Assembly: GCF_003426815.1 (NCBI RefSeq)
Contig: NZ_QKYK01000008.1
Coordinates: forward strand, 62,001-126,000
From: Desertimonas flava
GTDB lineage: Bacteria; Actinomycetota; Acidimicrobiia; Acidimicrobiales; Ilumatobacteraceae
Length of the DNA stretch: 64,000 nucleotides
Direction: 5' to 3'
In this document: piece by piece, positions 63,249-64,000 of the stretch
Position numbering within the stretch: position 1 is the stretch's first letter
Layout of the letters: the number at the start of each line of letters is the position of its first letter
Notes under the pieces: generated by a model
Database searches by the model: none
The model's input: only the letters and a program-made list of their open reading frames with translations
What the model was told of the DNA's origin: nothing
Program-made: the position numbers and the translations under genes

Positions 63249-64000
63249 CCGAACAGCTCTGTGCTCCACGGCGGGGCGGGCCGAGCTGCGTCGCCATCGG
63301 CGTGATCCAGGATCGCCAGAAGGTATTGAGCACCGGCGTCACCGCCGAGACATGTCGCCCAGTCTCGCAAATCGGCCCGCGCGTCAAGAGTCAATTTGCC
63401 AGAAGCCACGACTCGCCGCAACGCGATACCTAGAGCTGAGGCGTCGCCAGAAGGAAAGACACCTCCGTATCCGCTCGCAGCCACGACGCCCGACGAACCA
63501 CAGCGGTCGGAGCAGATGGCCGGCGTTCCCACCAAGAGTGCCTCTGAAACGACGGCACCCCAGCCGTCATACAAGCTAGGAAGCACGAGTACGTCAACGG
63601 AGCGAAGGAACCCAGGTACCGCCTTCTGTGGAAGCCTGCCGATCCAGCGGACACGCTCTCCCAGCAGGCGCCTGGCCTCGGAGCGCAGAGATTCCTCCAT
63701 CGGTCCAACTCCGACGACACTTAGTTCAACGCCATCATCACCAAGCTTCGCCAGACTCTCCAAAAGCAACGTCAAATTCTTCCGTTTAATGAGCTGCCCG
63801 ACGAACCCGATCCTGAAGGCAGAGTCGCCATCCAGCCCGTCACCTCCCGGCAGCTCTCCAATCGTCGGCAAGAAGTATGAGAACTCATAGATGCGGCAGG
63901 TCGGCTCGCCCAGGCCGGCGAGCCACTTCCCCGTGTTTCTACCGATCGCGAGTGTACCCTGCGTCACGCCCCGCATCCTCGAGAGCTTCCAACGATAAAT
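63245..64000 (-). CDS. GT4 glycosyltransferase, 5' end outside the window
   Basis: About 251 residues visible; the frame is open at 64000. The nucleotide-binding half is present: AFRIGFVGQLIKRKNLTLLLESLAKLGDDGVELSVVGVGPMEESLRSEARRLLGERVRWIGRLPQKAVPGFLRSVDVLVLPSLYDGWGAVVSEALLVGTPAICSD, with the E-x7-E region near DGWGAVVSEALLVG. Acceptor unknown. Its codons are less GC-rich than the rest of the window. Confidence 0.88.
   Translation of the reverse strand: MYRWKLSRMRGVTQGTLAIGRNTGKWLAGLGEPTCRIYEFSYFLPTIGELPGGDGLDGDSAFRIGFVGQLIKRKNLTLLLESLAKLGDDGVELSVVGVGPMEESLRSEARRLLGERVRWIGRLPQKAVPGFLRSVDVLVLPSLYDGWGAVVSEALLVGTPAICSDRCGSSGVVAASGYGGVFPSGDASALGIALRRVVASGKLTLDARADLRDWATCLGGDAGAQYLLAILDHADGDAARPAPPWSTELFG

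Overview
The window is chromosomal DNA of a high-GC actinobacterium, most likely of the Acidimicrobiia (Ilumatobacter-like) type. The lineage call rests on actinobacterial hallmark genes: mycothiol ligase mshC, a coenzyme F420 reductase, a thrS-HIT-pgsA-patA phospholipid block, furA-katG, a DUF222-HNH gene and a DUF2510 gene. It also rests on pervasive GTG starts, ATGA/GTGA gene overlaps and several promoters whose -10 box sits directly on the start codon. The class-level assignment is inference. No rRNA, tRNA or CRISPR array was seen.

Layout. (1) 1-15201 is an accessory catabolic region. It holds a heme-oxygenase-like diiron oxidase with a [2Fe-2S] ferredoxin, an NTF2-like protein and a gamma-glutamyltransferase-like hydrolase, an MFS transporter divergent from an OCD/mu-crystallin - HbpS - aldehyde dehydrogenase - SDR operon, a GntR regulator, and a complete dipeptide/oligopeptide ABC importer. 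Three promoters here carry near-identical 13-bp sites (G-N-ATACTGTAT-R-C), pointing to one GntR regulon. (2) 15229-18736 has two TauE/SafE permeases and a GntR-controlled D-amino-acid-oxidase-like gene. (3) 18806-33733 is mainly housekeeping: PatA, PgsA, HIT, ThrS, PlsC, KatG/FurA, MshC, F420 reductase, enoyl reductase, a DUF255 protein and a TetR regulator. (4) 33755-39137 is a tightly overlapping six-gene aromatic-catabolic operon (Rieske alpha, beta, CMD-like, OCD, bicupin, DapA-like aldolase), followed by ACC deaminase with a divergent GntR gene. (5) 41060-45395 has small enzymes, a TetR/SRPBCC pair, a hydroxyacid dehydrogenase and a REP-associated tyrosine transposase (RAYT). (6) 45563-52435 has a DUF4012 membrane protein and a full vanRS/vanHAX-type glycopeptide-resistance cluster with catalytic residues at canonical VanA/VanX positions. 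(7) 52422-55752 has a DUF222-HNH protein and an AAA ATPase, with a duplicated promoter. (8) 56239-64000 is a surface-polysaccharide locus with a complete CapE/CapF/CapG route to UDP-N-acetyl-L-fucosamine, a WbuB-like transferase, and PglE/PglC/PglD-like genes. GC content drops toward the right edge.

The most striking feature is a family of ten near-perfect odd palindromes sharing the core RGTGCC-N-GGCACY. Their outer arms fall into four subfamilies, with the two arms covarying. They lie in convergent, divergent and co-directional intergenic spaces, and three lie inside reading frames, adding the peptide EIVPGTIS to a CMD-like protein, to VanR and to the RAYT itself. The RAYT is bracketed by two copies, so this looks like an actinobacterial REP/RAYT system that is reshaping gene ends and one gene interior.
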